NCBI GenBank assembly: GCA_964410015.1
Contig: CAYPFV010000070.1
Coordinates: forward strand, 1-15,617
DNA from: SKVR01 sp964410015
GTDB taxonomy: Bacteria > Bacteroidota > Bacteroidia > Bacteroidales > UBA7960
DNA: 15,617 nucleotides
Direction of reading: 5' to 3'
Shown: positions 1 to 8,012 of the stretch, one piece after another
How the letters are laid out: the number at the start of each line of letters is the position of its first letter
Position numbering within the stretch: the first letter of the stretch is position 1
Translations under genes and position numbers: made by a program
Notes under the pieces: generated by a model
Seen by the model: the letters and a program-made list of their open reading frames with translations, nothing else
Told to the model about the DNA's origin: nothing
The model's database searches: none

Positions 1-746
1 ATAAAAAGATGTTTGAAACAGGCGAAATAAGTTTAATGGACTATAATAAAACCAGAATCAATTTGTTAAATCTGCAACAAAAAGCAAAAATGATTGAAAT
101 AAAACGCGATGAACTCAATGCTGAATTAACCCGGCTTAACGGAGGAGAAACTATATCACTGTCAGATACCCTTTTTGGGATTGTTCAACTGCCTGCTGAT
201 TTTGAACAGTGGTATGAAACTGCTGAAAAACATCATCCGAAAATCAAATTCTTGAAAAAAATGGCAGAGATCAGACAAAGGGAAGAAAAGCTGCAACGTT
301 CTTTAAACCTGCCTTCATTTAAAGTAGGATACGTAAGTGAGGAATTGGCAAATGAAAAATTTGAAGGACTGATGGCCGGTATTTCTATTCCCTTGTGGGA
401 AAGTAAAAATACTTTGAAGTATGCCAAAGCCAACATACTTTTAGTAGATGAGGAACTGGCAGACATGAAAAACAACATCTTCAACACCTTCCTGAAAGAA
501 TATCAGACCGCAAACTCATTGCAATTCACCCTCAACACATACAATGAAATTGTAATGGAAACAGAAAAAAACAAAGATCTTCTGTACAAGGCATGGCAAA
601 AGGGCGAAAAGGGAATCACTGAGTATCTGGTGGAGATATCATATTATTATGAAATAGATAACAACAAACTCAAAACCGAATTCGAACTATTTTTGAGTGC
701 ATCAAGATTATACCGGTATTTTAATGATCAGCCGGAAGAAGATTAA
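1..746 (+). CDS. TolC/CzcC-like outer-membrane efflux factor, 5'-truncated by window edge
   Basis: This is the C-terminal part (about 247 residues) of a TolC-family outer-membrane channel protein, which would form the exit duct of a tripartite exporter. The reading frame is open to the left edge, so the gene starts outside the window; the ATG at 9 is internal. What is visible is the family's helical pattern: a GEISLMDYNKTRINLLNLQQ-type segment near the start, followed by a long charged helix, a short strand segment with GISIPLW (the usual beta-strand before the second helical pair), and another long helical hairpin containing KGEKGITEYL. The GEIS..DYN...LNLL signature resembles outer-membrane factors paired with CzcA/CusA-type metal RND pumps in Bacteroidota, but that assignment is an inference. 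It ends 106 bp before the adaptor gene of the next operon, which has its own TolC protein, so this one probably serves a different, upstream pump. Confidence 0.82.
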   Translation, partial: KKMFETGEISLMDYNKTRINLLNLQQKAKMIEIKRDELNAELTRLNGGETISLSDTLFGIVQLPADFEQWYETAEKHHPKIKFLKKMAEIRQREEKLQRSLNLPSFKVGYVSEELANEKFEGLMAGISIPLWESKNTLKYAKANILLVDEELADMKNNIFNTFLKEYQTANSLQFTLNTYNEIVMETEKNKDLLYKAWQKGEKGITEYLVEISYYYEIDNNKLKTEFELFLSASRLYRYFNDQPEED

Positions 747-852
747 AGTAATCTAACTTTTTAAACCTTTACATTGATTGAATGTTAAAACTCATGCGAA
801 AACAAAAAATAAAGTATCCATTACTCATAACATTAATCTTTATACGAATAAT

Positions 853-1908
853 ATGTCAATCAAAATAGATAATTTTCTGTATGTTGCAATCCTTTTCTCT
901 GTATTGCTTGCATCATGCAATAACCAGAATGATCAGAGAAACCAGGGTTCAGCACCTTTATCGGTAGAAGGATACGTTGCTTATGCAGAACCTTTTAAGG
1001 AAACCATCCGGTCTACAGGCGATATTCTCCCATGGGAGAAAGTTGAGATCAGAACACCTGTTGCTGGTAATGTTCAATCAATTTCATTTGAAGAAGGAAG
1101 TTATATCCGCGAGGGTTCTTTATTGGTTGAAATAGACAGCCGTACATGGAAAGCACAAAAAAAAGGGATGGAATCCCGTTTAAGTATTGCACGCAAAGAT
1201 TTGGAAAGAAAAAAACAACTTCGTTCCATTGAGGGTAGTTCGCAGGAAGAAGTAGATCAGGCGGAAGCATTGGTATCAGAGTTGGAAGCACAAATTGAAG
1301 AGCTTGCGGTAAGAATTGACTTGGCTACCATCAGAGCTCCCTTTAGTGGGCGATTAGGGATGCGCGATTTTAGTCCCGGTGCCTATCTTGCTCAGGGCGA
1401 TTTGGTCACCAGTTTGGTGCAGGATAATCAATTGCGGATCAACTTCACGGTTCCTGCAAGATATGCCACTCTTTTTGAACCTGGTATAAAGATCAATATT
1501 ATTTCCAGAAGTTTTCCCGATACGGTTACAGCTCAGGTTTATACCAGCGACCCGGTTATCCATCAAAACACCCGTACCATGCAGGTAAGGGCCAAAACAG
1601 ATAATTCAAATGGGGCTCTTATTCCGGGAGATTTTGCCACCGTAATTACCAAAGCGCAGATTAACGATAATGCCATTTTATTGCCGGCCGAAACGATCAT
1701 CCCGGAACTCAACTCACAAGTAGTTTATAAAGTACACCAAGGGAAAGCATCTAAAACAACTATAGAAACAGGAACCAGAACCGCCAACAGGGTGCATGTT
1801 TTGTCAGGAATATCTGTTGGAGATACCATCATAACCACCGGATTAATGGAGATAAGAGATGGAAGAGAGATCAGGGTTACTTCAGTAAACAAGGAGGTAA
1901 ACCCATGA
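853..1908 (+). CDS. RND efflux periplasmic adaptor (membrane fusion protein), lipoprotein
   Basis: This encodes the periplasmic adaptor of a tripartite RND pump, linking the inner-membrane transporter to the outer-membrane channel (351 residues from this start). The ATG at 853 is chosen because it places a lipoprotein signal at the N-terminus: hydrophobic residues 8-20 and the lipobox LLASC with Cys22. The frame is open upstream to a TTG at 778, but that start would bury the signal behind 25 polar residues. In order there are: the first half of the barrel-sandwich/lipoyl domain (PVAGNVQSISFEEGSYIREG), an alpha-helical hairpin rich in Glu/Lys/Leu, the second lipoyl half (RAPFSGRLG...SPGAYLAQGD), a beta-barrel, and a membrane-proximal domain ending in GISVGDTIITTGLMEIRDG. 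The stop overlaps the transporter start (ATGA at 1905-1908), implying translational coupling. The substrate cannot be read from the sequence. Confidence 0.93.
   Translation: MSIKIDNFLYVAILFSVLLASCNNQNDQRNQGSAPLSVEGYVAYAEPFKETIRSTGDILPWEKVEIRTPVAGNVQSISFEEGSYIREGSLLVEIDSRTWKAQKKGMESRLSIARKDLERKKQLRSIEGSSQEEVDQAEALVSELEAQIEELAVRIDLATIRAPFSGRLGMRDFSPGAYLAQGDLVTSLVQDNQLRINFTVPARYATLFEPGIKINIISRSFPDTVTAQVYTSDPVIHQNTRTMQVRAKTDNSNGALIPGDFATVITKAQINDNAILLPAETIIPELNSQVVYKVHQGKASKTTIETGTRTANRVHVLSGISVGDTIITTGLMEIRDGREIRVTSVNKEVNP
1891..1898 (+). promoter_or_regulatory. Strong Shine-Dalgarno for the RND transporter
   Basis: AAGGAGGT lies 6 nt upstream of the ATG at 1905, inside the end of the adaptor gene. 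It is a near-perfect match to the anti-Shine-Dalgarno sequence, which is unusual among the starts in this window (the others have little or none, as is typical for Bacteroidota). It fixes the transporter start and suggests strong re-initiation at the ATGA junction. Confidence 0.75.
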
Positions 1909-4900
1909 CACTCTCCGATATCAGTATCAAAAGACCTGTAATGGCAACAGTGTTTGCTATTGTGATTGTTATTTTTGGAACAGTTTCTTTTTTCTCTTTG
2001 GGTGTAAGGGAATATCCTAGTGTTGACCCTCCAATCATTACCGTTAGTACGGATTATACTGGAGCCAATGCAGCAATTATGGAATCGCAGATTACCGAGC
2101 CACTTGAGGAAGCAGTAAATCGTGTGGATGGGATCAAAACAATCAGCTCTATCAGTTCTACCGGACGCAGTACCATAAGGGTAGAGTTTGAACTGGGCAA
2201 AGACCTGGATGCTGCCGCCAACGATGTGCGCGACAGGGTGTCTCAAGCCATCCGCAGTTTACCACCTGATGCCGACCCACCCGTGGTATCGAAAGCAGAC
2301 GCCGATGCGCAAACCATTCTTACCATCACCCTGTCGAGCAACAACAGAGGATTGCTTGAACTCACCGAACTTGCAGATAATGTGTTTGCCGAACGTTTAC
2401 AAACCATCGAAGGAGTAAGTCAGATTAATATTTGGGGGCAAAAAAGATATGCCATGCGTTTGATCCTGGATATGGATAAGATGAACGCTCTCGGTATAGT
2501 ACCTATGGATATTAGAAATGCGCTTGAAGAACAAAATGTAGAACTCCCCTCGGGGCAGGTGGAAGGAAACCGGAAATATATTACCATACAAACATACGGT
2601 AGACTCAATACAGAAGAAGAATACAACAACATGATCGTTGCCAGACGTGGCAATACTTTAATAAGACTGAAGGATGTAGGAACTGCAAAACTGGCTGCAC
2701 AAAACGAAAAATCCATTTTAAGAGGTAATGAAGGAATTCCTATGGTAGGGGTGGCTATGCAACCTCAACCAGGTGCCAATTTTATAGATATTGCCGATGA
2801 AGCTTACAAAAGAGTTGACTTACTCAAACGCGAAATACCCGATGACATTATCATTGGTGTAGGACTTGACATTACTAATCCCATACGCAAAAGCATCAGA
2901 GATGTACAAAGCACAATTCTTGTTGCTTTTTTGTTGGTTTTGGTCATTATATTCCTCTTTCTGCGCAATTTACGTACTACATTTATTCCTGTTATCACCA
3001 TACCAATATCACTGATGGGAAGTTTTATATTTCTTTACCTGGCGGGGTTTTCCATCAATGTACTTACCCTTCTGGGGTTGCTGCTGGCCACAGGATTGGT
3101 GGTAGACGATGCCATAGTGGTAATGGAAAATATTTATTCTAAAATAGAGAAAGGCATGACACCCATACAGGCAGCATTCAAAGGTGCAAGGCAGGTATTT
3201 TTTGCCGTTATCTCTACCACCATTACCCTGATAAGTGTTTTCCTGCCCATTTTTTTTATACAAGGTTTAACCGGTCGGTTGTTCAGAGAATTTGCCATGG
3301 TGGTGGCTGGATCTGTTATTATTTCAACCTTTATTGCACTAACTTTTACAGTAATGTTATCCTCGCGCATGCTTCGCGCATCAGACCGCGAATACCGGTT
3401 TATGAGGCCTGTAAGCAAGCCCATCGATTACATACTTAATAGTTATAAAGGATGGCTGTTAGCATTTATGAGAAGAAGATACCTTGGTTTCCCCATTATT
3501 TTGATCATGGGCTTAGGAATCTGGCTTTTGTTCTCAAATTTACAGTCTGAACTTGCCCCCCTGGATGATAAAAGCAGACTTACCATTATTTCCACTGCGC
3601 CCGAAGGTGTCTCCTATGAGATGATGGATGAATACCAGATGAAACTCATTGGCTTGGTGGATACCCTGCCAGAAAAAAATTACCTGCTGTCCGTTACTTC
3701 TCCAGGGTTTGGCGCTTCTGTATCTGTCAATTCCGGATTTATCAGGCTAAACCTTTCCGATCCATCAGAAAGAGAAAAAACCCAGATGCAACTTGCCAAT
3801 GAATTGCGCCCTATGCTGGCACGTTATAACCTGGCTCAGAGTTACGTTATACAAGAACCAACCATTTCCGGCCAACAAGGTGGTGGTGGAAGAGGATTGC
3901 CCGTGCAGTATGTTTTACAGGCACCTAACCTGCAAAAACTGGAGGAGGCAATCCCCGAATTTCTCAGTCAGGCACGGGAACATCCTGCACTGGATATTGT
4001 AGATATTGATTTGAAATTTACCAAACCCGAACTCATTATAGAAATTGATCGCGAAAAAGCAGCAACTTTGGGTGTTAATGTGCGCGATATTGCACAAACC
4101 CTGCAGATTTACTTCAGCGAGCAACGACTCGGTTTTTTTATTCGCGACGGTAAACAATATTTTGTGTTGGCACAGGCGCAGCGCAACCAAAGATCGACAC
4201 CCGAAGACATTAAGAATGTAAAAGTAAGAACTTACAGTGGTGAGACCGTTTCGCTCGACAACCTGGTTTCCATGCACGAAGAGAGTCTGCCACCCCAGCT
4301 ACTCAGATATAACCGATATTCTTCTGCTACGGTATCTGCCTCAACAGCAGATGGATATACACTTGGTGATGGTATAGATGCCATGGATGAGATCAGGGAT
4401 AAAGTTCTCGATGAAACATTTTTCACTTCTTTAAGTGGTACTTCCGCAGATTTTGCGGAAAGTTCAGGAAACCTGTTACTCATTTTTATTTTTGCCTTAT
4501 TGCTTATTTATCTTACCTTATCGGCACAGTTTGAAAGTTTCCGCGATCCGCTTATCATCATGATAACCGTGCCCTTGGCTTTGGCCGGTGCCCTTTTTTC
4601 CTTATGGATTTTTGGTCAAACCATCAATATCTTCTCGCAGATCGGTATGATTGTTCTGGTGGGTATCGTAACCAAAAACGGTATACTCATCGTGGAATTC
4701 GCTAATCAGAAACGGCTGGAAGGACAATCCCGGTTGCACGCAGCTATCAATGCCGCAGCCGACAGGGTACGGCCTATTATCATGACCAGCATGGCCACCA
4801 TATTAGGCGCATTACCCCTGGCTATATCCCTCAATGCAACATCTCTGAGCAGAATACCCATGGGTATTGCCATCATAGGGGGGTTGTTATTCTCTCTGAT

Positions 4901-4982
4901 ACTCACATTGTTTATCATTCCTGCTGTTTACACCTTTATAGCTACCAAAACCAAATCATATGTTACTGAAAAAAACAATTAG
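1905..4982 (+). CDS. RND multidrug efflux transporter, HAE1 (AcrB-like) family
   Basis: This is the inner-membrane, proton-driven permease of the pump: 1025 residues, close to the ~1030-1050 usual for the HAE1 family. It starts with the family's typical ISIKRPVMATVFAIVIVIFG first transmembrane segment, followed by the first porter region (YPSVDPPIITVSTDYTGA...), the helix 2-6 bundle, a second periplasmic half, and the helix 8-12 bundle. The proton-relay residues are intact: Asp401-Asp402 in LVVDDAIVVMEN (AcrB D407/D408 equivalents) and Lys924 in GIVTKNGILIVEFANQ (AcrB K940 equivalent). This favours drug, dye or lipid-type substrates over metal ions (CzcA/CusA signatures are absent), but specificity is unknown. 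The start is supported by a strong Shine-Dalgarno; the gene overlaps the adaptor by 4 nt and the downstream TolC-family gene by 23 nt. No frameshift or missing domain is seen. Confidence 0.96.
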   Translation: MTLSDISIKRPVMATVFAIVIVIFGTVSFFSLGVREYPSVDPPIITVSTDYTGANAAIMESQITEPLEEAVNRVDGIKTISSISSTGRSTIRVEFELGKDLDAAANDVRDRVSQAIRSLPPDADPPVVSKADADAQTILTITLSSNNRGLLELTELADNVFAERLQTIEGVSQINIWGQKRYAMRLILDMDKMNALGIVPMDIRNALEEQNVELPSGQVEGNRKYITIQTYGRLNTEEEYNNMIVARRGNTLIRLKDVGTAKLAAQNEKSILRGNEGIPMVGVAMQPQPGANFIDIADEAYKRVDLLKREIPDDIIIGVGLDITNPIRKSIRDVQSTILVAFLLVLVIIFLFLRNLRTTFIPVITIPISLMGSFIFLYLAGFSINVLTLLGLLLATGLVVDDAIVVMENIYSKIEKGMTPIQAAFKGARQVFFAVISTTITLISVFLPIFFIQGLTGRLFREFAMVVAGSVIISTFIALTFTVMLSSRMLRASDREYRFMRPVSKPIDYILNSYKGWLLAFMRRRYLGFPIILIMGLGIWLLFSNLQSELAPLDDKSRLTIISTAPEGVSYEMMDEYQMKLIGLVDTLPEKNYLLSVTSPGFGASVSVNSGFIRLNLSDPSEREKTQMQLANELRPMLARYNLAQSYVIQEPTISGQQGGGGRGLPVQYVLQAPNLQKLEEAIPEFLSQAREHPALDIVDIDLKFTKPELIIEIDREKAATLGVNVRDIAQTLQIYFSEQRLGFFIRDGKQYFVLAQAQRNQRSTPEDIKNVKVRTYSGETVSLDNLVSMHEESLPPQLLRYNRYSSATVSASTADGYTLGDGIDAMDEIRDKVLDETFFTSLSGTSADFAESSGNLLLIFIFALLLIYLTLSAQFESFRDPLIIMITVPLALAGALFSLWIFGQTINIFSQIGMIVLVGIVTKNGILIVEFANQKRLEGQSRLHAAINAAADRVRPIIMTSMATILGALPLAISLNATSLSRIPMGIAIIGGLLFSLILTLFIIPAVYTFIATKTKSYVTEKNN

Positions 4983-6288
4983 AATTTCATATATCATCCT
5001 GCTTTTTTATTCTTTTCGCGGGGAAGCGCAAAACAACTTATCTCTCGAAGATCTTGTTCAAAGAAGCCTGCTCGAAAACTATAACCTGAAAATAGTAAGA
5101 AATAATCAGCAAATAGCCGAAAACGAAAATACCTTTGGTAATGCAGGATTTTTGCCATCAGTAGACCTAAGTTCTAATCAGTCATGGTCTGTTGAAAATT
5201 CAGAACTTAGTTTTTTTAATGGTGATGGAAGAACAGGTGAAAATGCTCTAAGCAACTCACTGAATGCTATGGTAGAAACCAACTGGACAGTTTTCGACGG
5301 ATTCAGAATGTTTGCCAGAAAAGACCAGCTCAATTATTTGGCCCAATTGGGGAAACTCGATACGCAATATTACATAGAACAAACCATTGCCGATCTGGCA
5401 GACCTCTATTTTCAAATGATAACCGAACAGGAACTGCTCAACACCCTCCGGCAGTCTATCGAAGTATCTTCTTACCGGGTAGATCTGGAAAAAGAAAAAC
5501 AACGACTGGGTGCAGGAAATACCCTGATGTACCTACAGGCTGTTAATGATCTGAATGCCGACAGTGTTTTAATTATCAGACAAATAGCACTTATAGATGA
5601 TATTAGAATAAGAATTAACAGGATTATCAACCAGGAACCCGATGAAAATTTTTCGCCATCAGAGAGTATTGAAATAGGAAATATTACAATAGACGATAAG
5701 GAACTGCTTCTCCAAAAAGCAATGGAAAACAATTTCGAACTCGAACAATCACGCCTGCAAGAGTTGATTGCAGAAACCAACGTCAGAATAGAAAAAGCCA
5801 TGCGGTACCCGCAGATCAACTTATTTGGAAACTATGCCTTCATGAGGCAATCCAGCGAAACAGGATTTGTTGAAGAATCCCAAAACTATGGTTTCCAGTA
5901 TGGGTTATCCATCAGATTCAACCTTTTTAACGGAAATCAGCAAAATATCAGCATTCAAAACCGGGAAAAAGAAAAAAAAAACCAACAGATCAGAACCGAG
6001 GATACCGGAGCTATGCTCAAATCAGAAATATCGCGTATGCTCAGCCAATACCAATCTGCGGCTTCAGAGCTTGAATTACTCGAAAAGAATATGCAAAACG
6101 CCGAAAGGTCTTTGGAAATCGCAACAGAACAATTGGCACAAGGTAGCATTAATGGTTTTGAATTCAGACAAAACCAACTAGCCGTATTTCAAATACAGAA
6201 CCAGATTATCCGCTTGAAATACACCTTAAAGATCATTGAAACAGATTTGAAAAGACTTACAGGTGAACTTACCGATTGGGTTTTGTAA
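4960..6288 (+). CDS. TolC-family outer-membrane efflux channel
   Basis: This is the outer-membrane factor of the same pump (442 residues, normal family length). It has a Sec signal peptide: basic residues 4-8, hydrophobic core about 9-19, and probable cleavage after GEA (residue 23), leaving a mature protein starting QNNLSLEDLVQRSLLENY, the classic start of the first outer-membrane efflux repeat. Two repeats of about 190 residues follow, each with long coiled helices and a short beta segment: NAMVETNWTVFDGFRMFAR in the first and GLSIRFNLFNGNQQ in the second. The second repeat ends with a periplasmic helix containing QGSINGFEFRQNQLAVFQIQNQ. The start codon lies 23 nt inside the transporter gene, so the two are coupled. 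It is distinct in sequence from the truncated TolC-like protein at the left edge. No recognisable terminator directly follows the stop. Confidence 0.94.
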   Translation: MLLKKTIRISYIILLFYSFRGEAQNNLSLEDLVQRSLLENYNLKIVRNNQQIAENENTFGNAGFLPSVDLSSNQSWSVENSELSFFNGDGRTGENALSNSLNAMVETNWTVFDGFRMFARKDQLNYLAQLGKLDTQYYIEQTIADLADLYFQMITEQELLNTLRQSIEVSSYRVDLEKEKQRLGAGNTLMYLQAVNDLNADSVLIIRQIALIDDIRIRINRIINQEPDENFSPSESIEIGNITIDDKELLLQKAMENNFELEQSRLQELIAETNVRIEKAMRYPQINLFGNYAFMRQSSETGFVEESQNYGFQYGLSIRFNLFNGNQQNISIQNREKEKKNQQIRTEDTGAMLKSEISRMLSQYQSAASELELLEKNMQNAERSLEIATEQLAQGSINGFEFRQNQLAVFQIQNQIIRLKYTLKIIETDLKRLTGELTDWVL

Positions 6289-6517
6289 AATATTTTAATT
6301 CTTGCAAGCAAAAAATAAATAAACTCTTAACCAGTTAAAAGGGAACTCAAAATTTGCCGGTGCTGTAAAAAGATAACTTTATAAACGCACATCTTTTGCA
6401 GATACAACAAATTTATATCCGATAATATCAGATTATAATTTATAATAATTTGAATATGAGATTTTTTTTTGTTTTTTTACATCATTAAGGTTTGTAAAAA
6501 CTGAAGATTAGAATAAA
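6289..6517. other. A+T-rich intergenic spacer, no gene recognised
   Basis: This separates the efflux operon from the next membrane-protein gene. It holds A/T runs (T9-G-T7 at 6462-6478), a near-palindrome ATTATAA/TTATAAT at about 6434-6448, and a weak hairpin with arms AAAAGAT (6368-6374) and ATCTTTT (6391-6397) and no following T-tract. A promoter for the downstream gene is expected here, but the closest match to TAnnTTTG (around 6486-6494) has one base too many, so none is called. Confidence 0.5.
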
Positions 6518-6616
6518 ATGATGAAACCTCCATGTTTTATATCATACGAATACGAGGATTTAACAACCATTGAAATGGAGGTTCCATCGTACCTTAAAAA
6601 AACAATTTTGTTATGA
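6518..6616 (+). CDS. Possible 32-residue small ORF coupled to the next gene
   Basis: An ATG-ATG start at 6518 opens a 32-codon frame whose TGA (6614-6616) overlaps the ATG (6613) of the Mpv17-like gene in an ATGA arrangement, the hallmark of translational coupling. The peptide is mixed, with an acidic middle (SYEYEDLTTIEMEVPS) and KKTILL at its end. It has no signal peptide or transmembrane segment and matches no family I know. It could be a leader peptide that controls translation of the downstream gene, or a chance frame. The two arms of a 14-bp inverted repeat lie inside it. There is no clear ribosome binding site. Confidence 0.3.
   Translation: MMKPPCFISYEYEDLTTIEMEVPSYLKKTILL
6520..6588 (+). 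promoter_or_regulatory. 14-bp inverted repeat (long-loop stem) before the Mpv17-like gene
   Basis: The arm GATGAAACCTCCAT (6520-6533) is the reverse complement of ATGGAGGTTCCATC (6575-6588) except for one position, with a 41-nt loop between. In RNA this gives a 13-of-14 bp stem. The right arm carries GGAGG, which the stem would mask, although at 6578-6582 it lies about 30 nt from the ATG at 6613, too far to be that gene's normal ribosome binding site. It could be a leader structure, a protein-binding site, or the remnant ends of a small element. Confidence 0.5.
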
Positions 6617-7317
6617 TAAAACGAGCGGATTTTATTGTTCTATTTGCTACCCTTATTCTGTTTGCCCCTTTTTTTCTGCACCCACCTGCAATCAACAGCT
6701 ACAAAGAGATAACCTTAGAGTATCCAATGCTGACGAGTTTCCTCAAGTTTGCGTTATTGGCTACATTAGGAGAAACATTAGGATTAAGGATTAAAACCGG
6801 CAGATACAATCGGAATGGTTTTGGAATATTACCTCGTGCTGTGGTTTGGGGGTTTCTTGGATTAACTATACAAATGGCATTTGTAATCTTTTCAACGGGA
6901 ACACCCCTCTTTCTGGTTATTCTGGGGATGGAAAACGCTCCTGAAGTTTTTATGAATTCTGCCTTTAGTTGGGGAAAATTAGCGGTAGCATTTTGTATAA
7001 GTATTGCCATGAATATTTTTTATGCTCCGGTAATGATGACTATACATAAAGTAACTGACACCCATATAGAAAATGGCGGTGGAACGCTGAGAGGTCTTTT
7101 TAAACCCATGCATACAGGCAAAATATTGTCATCGATCAATTGGCAGATACAATGGGATTTTGTTTTTCGCAAAACCATACCTTTTTTCTGGATACCGGCG
7201 CACACGCTTACATTTATGCTACCGACTGAGTTCAGGGTACTTTTTGCTGCCTTGTTGGGTATTGCTTTGGGCGTTATACTCGCATTAGCAGCTATGAAAA
7301 ACAAACCAGTCAGTTGA
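6613..7317 (+). CDS. Mpv17/PMP22-like integral membrane protein
   Basis: This is a 234-residue polytopic membrane protein of unknown function. Hydrophobic segments lie at about 6-24, 41-58, 75-96, 122-140 and 207-227, with a further semi-hydrophobic stretch at about 188-203. The C-terminal third, WQIQWDFVFRKTIPFFWIPAHTLTF followed by LPTEFRVLFAALLGIALG, resembles the conserved C-terminal signature of Mpv17/PMP22 proteins (Trp...FWP...NF..VP...RV.). I infer that relationship by eye, without a profile search. Eukaryotic relatives sit in mitochondrial or peroxisomal membranes and are reported to affect membrane permeability; no role is established for bacterial forms. The ATG at 6613 begins a positively charged N-terminus (MIKRAD) and overlaps the stop of a possible small ORF. 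The gene stands alone and is closed by a strong terminator. Confidence 0.72.
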   Translation: MIKRADFIVLFATLILFAPFFLHPPAINSYKEITLEYPMLTSFLKFALLATLGETLGLRIKTGRYNRNGFGILPRAVVWGFLGLTIQMAFVIFSTGTPLFLVILGMENAPEVFMNSAFSWGKLAVAFCISIAMNIFYAPVMMTIHKVTDTHIENGGGTLRGLFKPMHTGKILSSINWQIQWDFVFRKTIPFFWIPAHTLTFMLPTEFRVLFAALLGIALGVILALAAMKNKPVS

Positions 7318-7330
7318 TAATTTCATGAAA

Positions 7331-7368
7331 AAAAAACCGGATATCTAAAATTGCATATCCGGTTTTTT
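7331..7368. terminator. Bidirectional intrinsic terminator between convergent genes
   Basis: A perfect 14-bp inverted repeat: AAAAAACCGGATAT (7331-7344), a 10-nt loop, then ATATCCGGTTTTTT (7355-7368). The GC-containing core CCGGATAT flanked by A and T runs gives a U-tract on either strand. It lies 13 nt after the stop of the plus-strand membrane protein and 20 nt beyond the end of the minus-strand DUF4168-like gene, so it can end both transcripts. Confidence 0.93.
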
Positions 7369-7388
7369 ATGTTAATCGATCAAATTTT

Positions 7389-8012
7389 TTATTTGGCACC
7401 TTCTTCTTCCTGCTCTTCTTGCTTTTGTTTTGCTTTTTCTTCAGCTTCTTTGCGTCGTTCTTCCAGAATTTCTTGTTTTCTGCGCTCTCTGAGCAGGTCA
7501 TTCACATAACTGCGTAATTGCTCATCTTTACGGTATTCATTTAATATCTCCTGGTATTCAGAAGGAGATTCAAAACCTTTTTCCAAAATGATTTGTGAAT
7601 TTCGGTCGCGCATTTTTTTCTGTATATCGCTGATCCGGGGTCCTAGCGTATTAAACGCCTCAATTTCTTCCTCAGAAAAAGCACCACCATTTAAAGCACC
7701 AATTTTATTGGCATTAGCAATTTGCTGAAATCTTTCAAGGGTTAGTCCTTCTTCGGCAACAGTCTCCGCCATTTGTTCCTGAAAACCTTTACGGGCTTCA
7801 CTCATAGATCTATTGGCATCAAAAAAATTCAACAATTTATCATCTGAAAAAGGGAATGATACTTCAACAGTATCAGTTTCACTTTCACTTTCATTTTCAG
7901 TTTCGGGCTCTTGTGCCTGGATTGTTTTTCCGGTAAACGCTGTAAAAGCAATCAGCATGGCAAACAAAATCGCTGGAAGCGTAAAATTTGTGTTTTTTTT
8001 CTTTAAAATCAT
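7389..8012 (-). CDS. Secreted DUF4168-like protein with charged C-terminal coiled coil
   Basis: This 207-residue exported protein is of unknown function. The ATG at 8012 starts a Sec signal peptide: Lys4-6, hydrophobic core about 11-26, and likely cleavage after IQA (residue 33). A very acidic linker follows (about 35-50, Glu/Ser/Thr rich). Residues about 55-165 (FSDDKLLNFFDANRSMSEAR..., then FSEEEIEAFNTLG) match my recollection of DUF4168, a helical domain of secreted bacterial proteins; this was not checked by profile search. Residues about 165-205 form an extended, highly charged Lys/Arg/Glu/Gln helix, probably a coiled coil. The protein presumably sits in the periplasm. The gene is monocistronic, ending at the shared terminator, with a candidate promoter 57 nt upstream. 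Confidence 0.8.
   Translation of the reverse strand: MILKKKNTNFTLPAILFAMLIAFTAFTGKTIQAQEPETENESESETDTVEVSFPFSDDKLLNFFDANRSMSEARKGFQEQMAETVAEEGLTLERFQQIANANKIGALNGGAFSEEEIEAFNTLGPRISDIQKKMRDRNSQIILEKGFESPSEYQEILNEYRKDEQLRSYVNDLLRERRKQEILEERRKEAEEKAKQKQEEQEEEGAK

Noticed and set aside
6368..6397. Hairpin AAAAGAT/ATCTTTT about 80 nt after the efflux operon
   Set aside because: It has a weak A+T stem with a 16-nt loop and no following T-tract; not convincing as a terminator.
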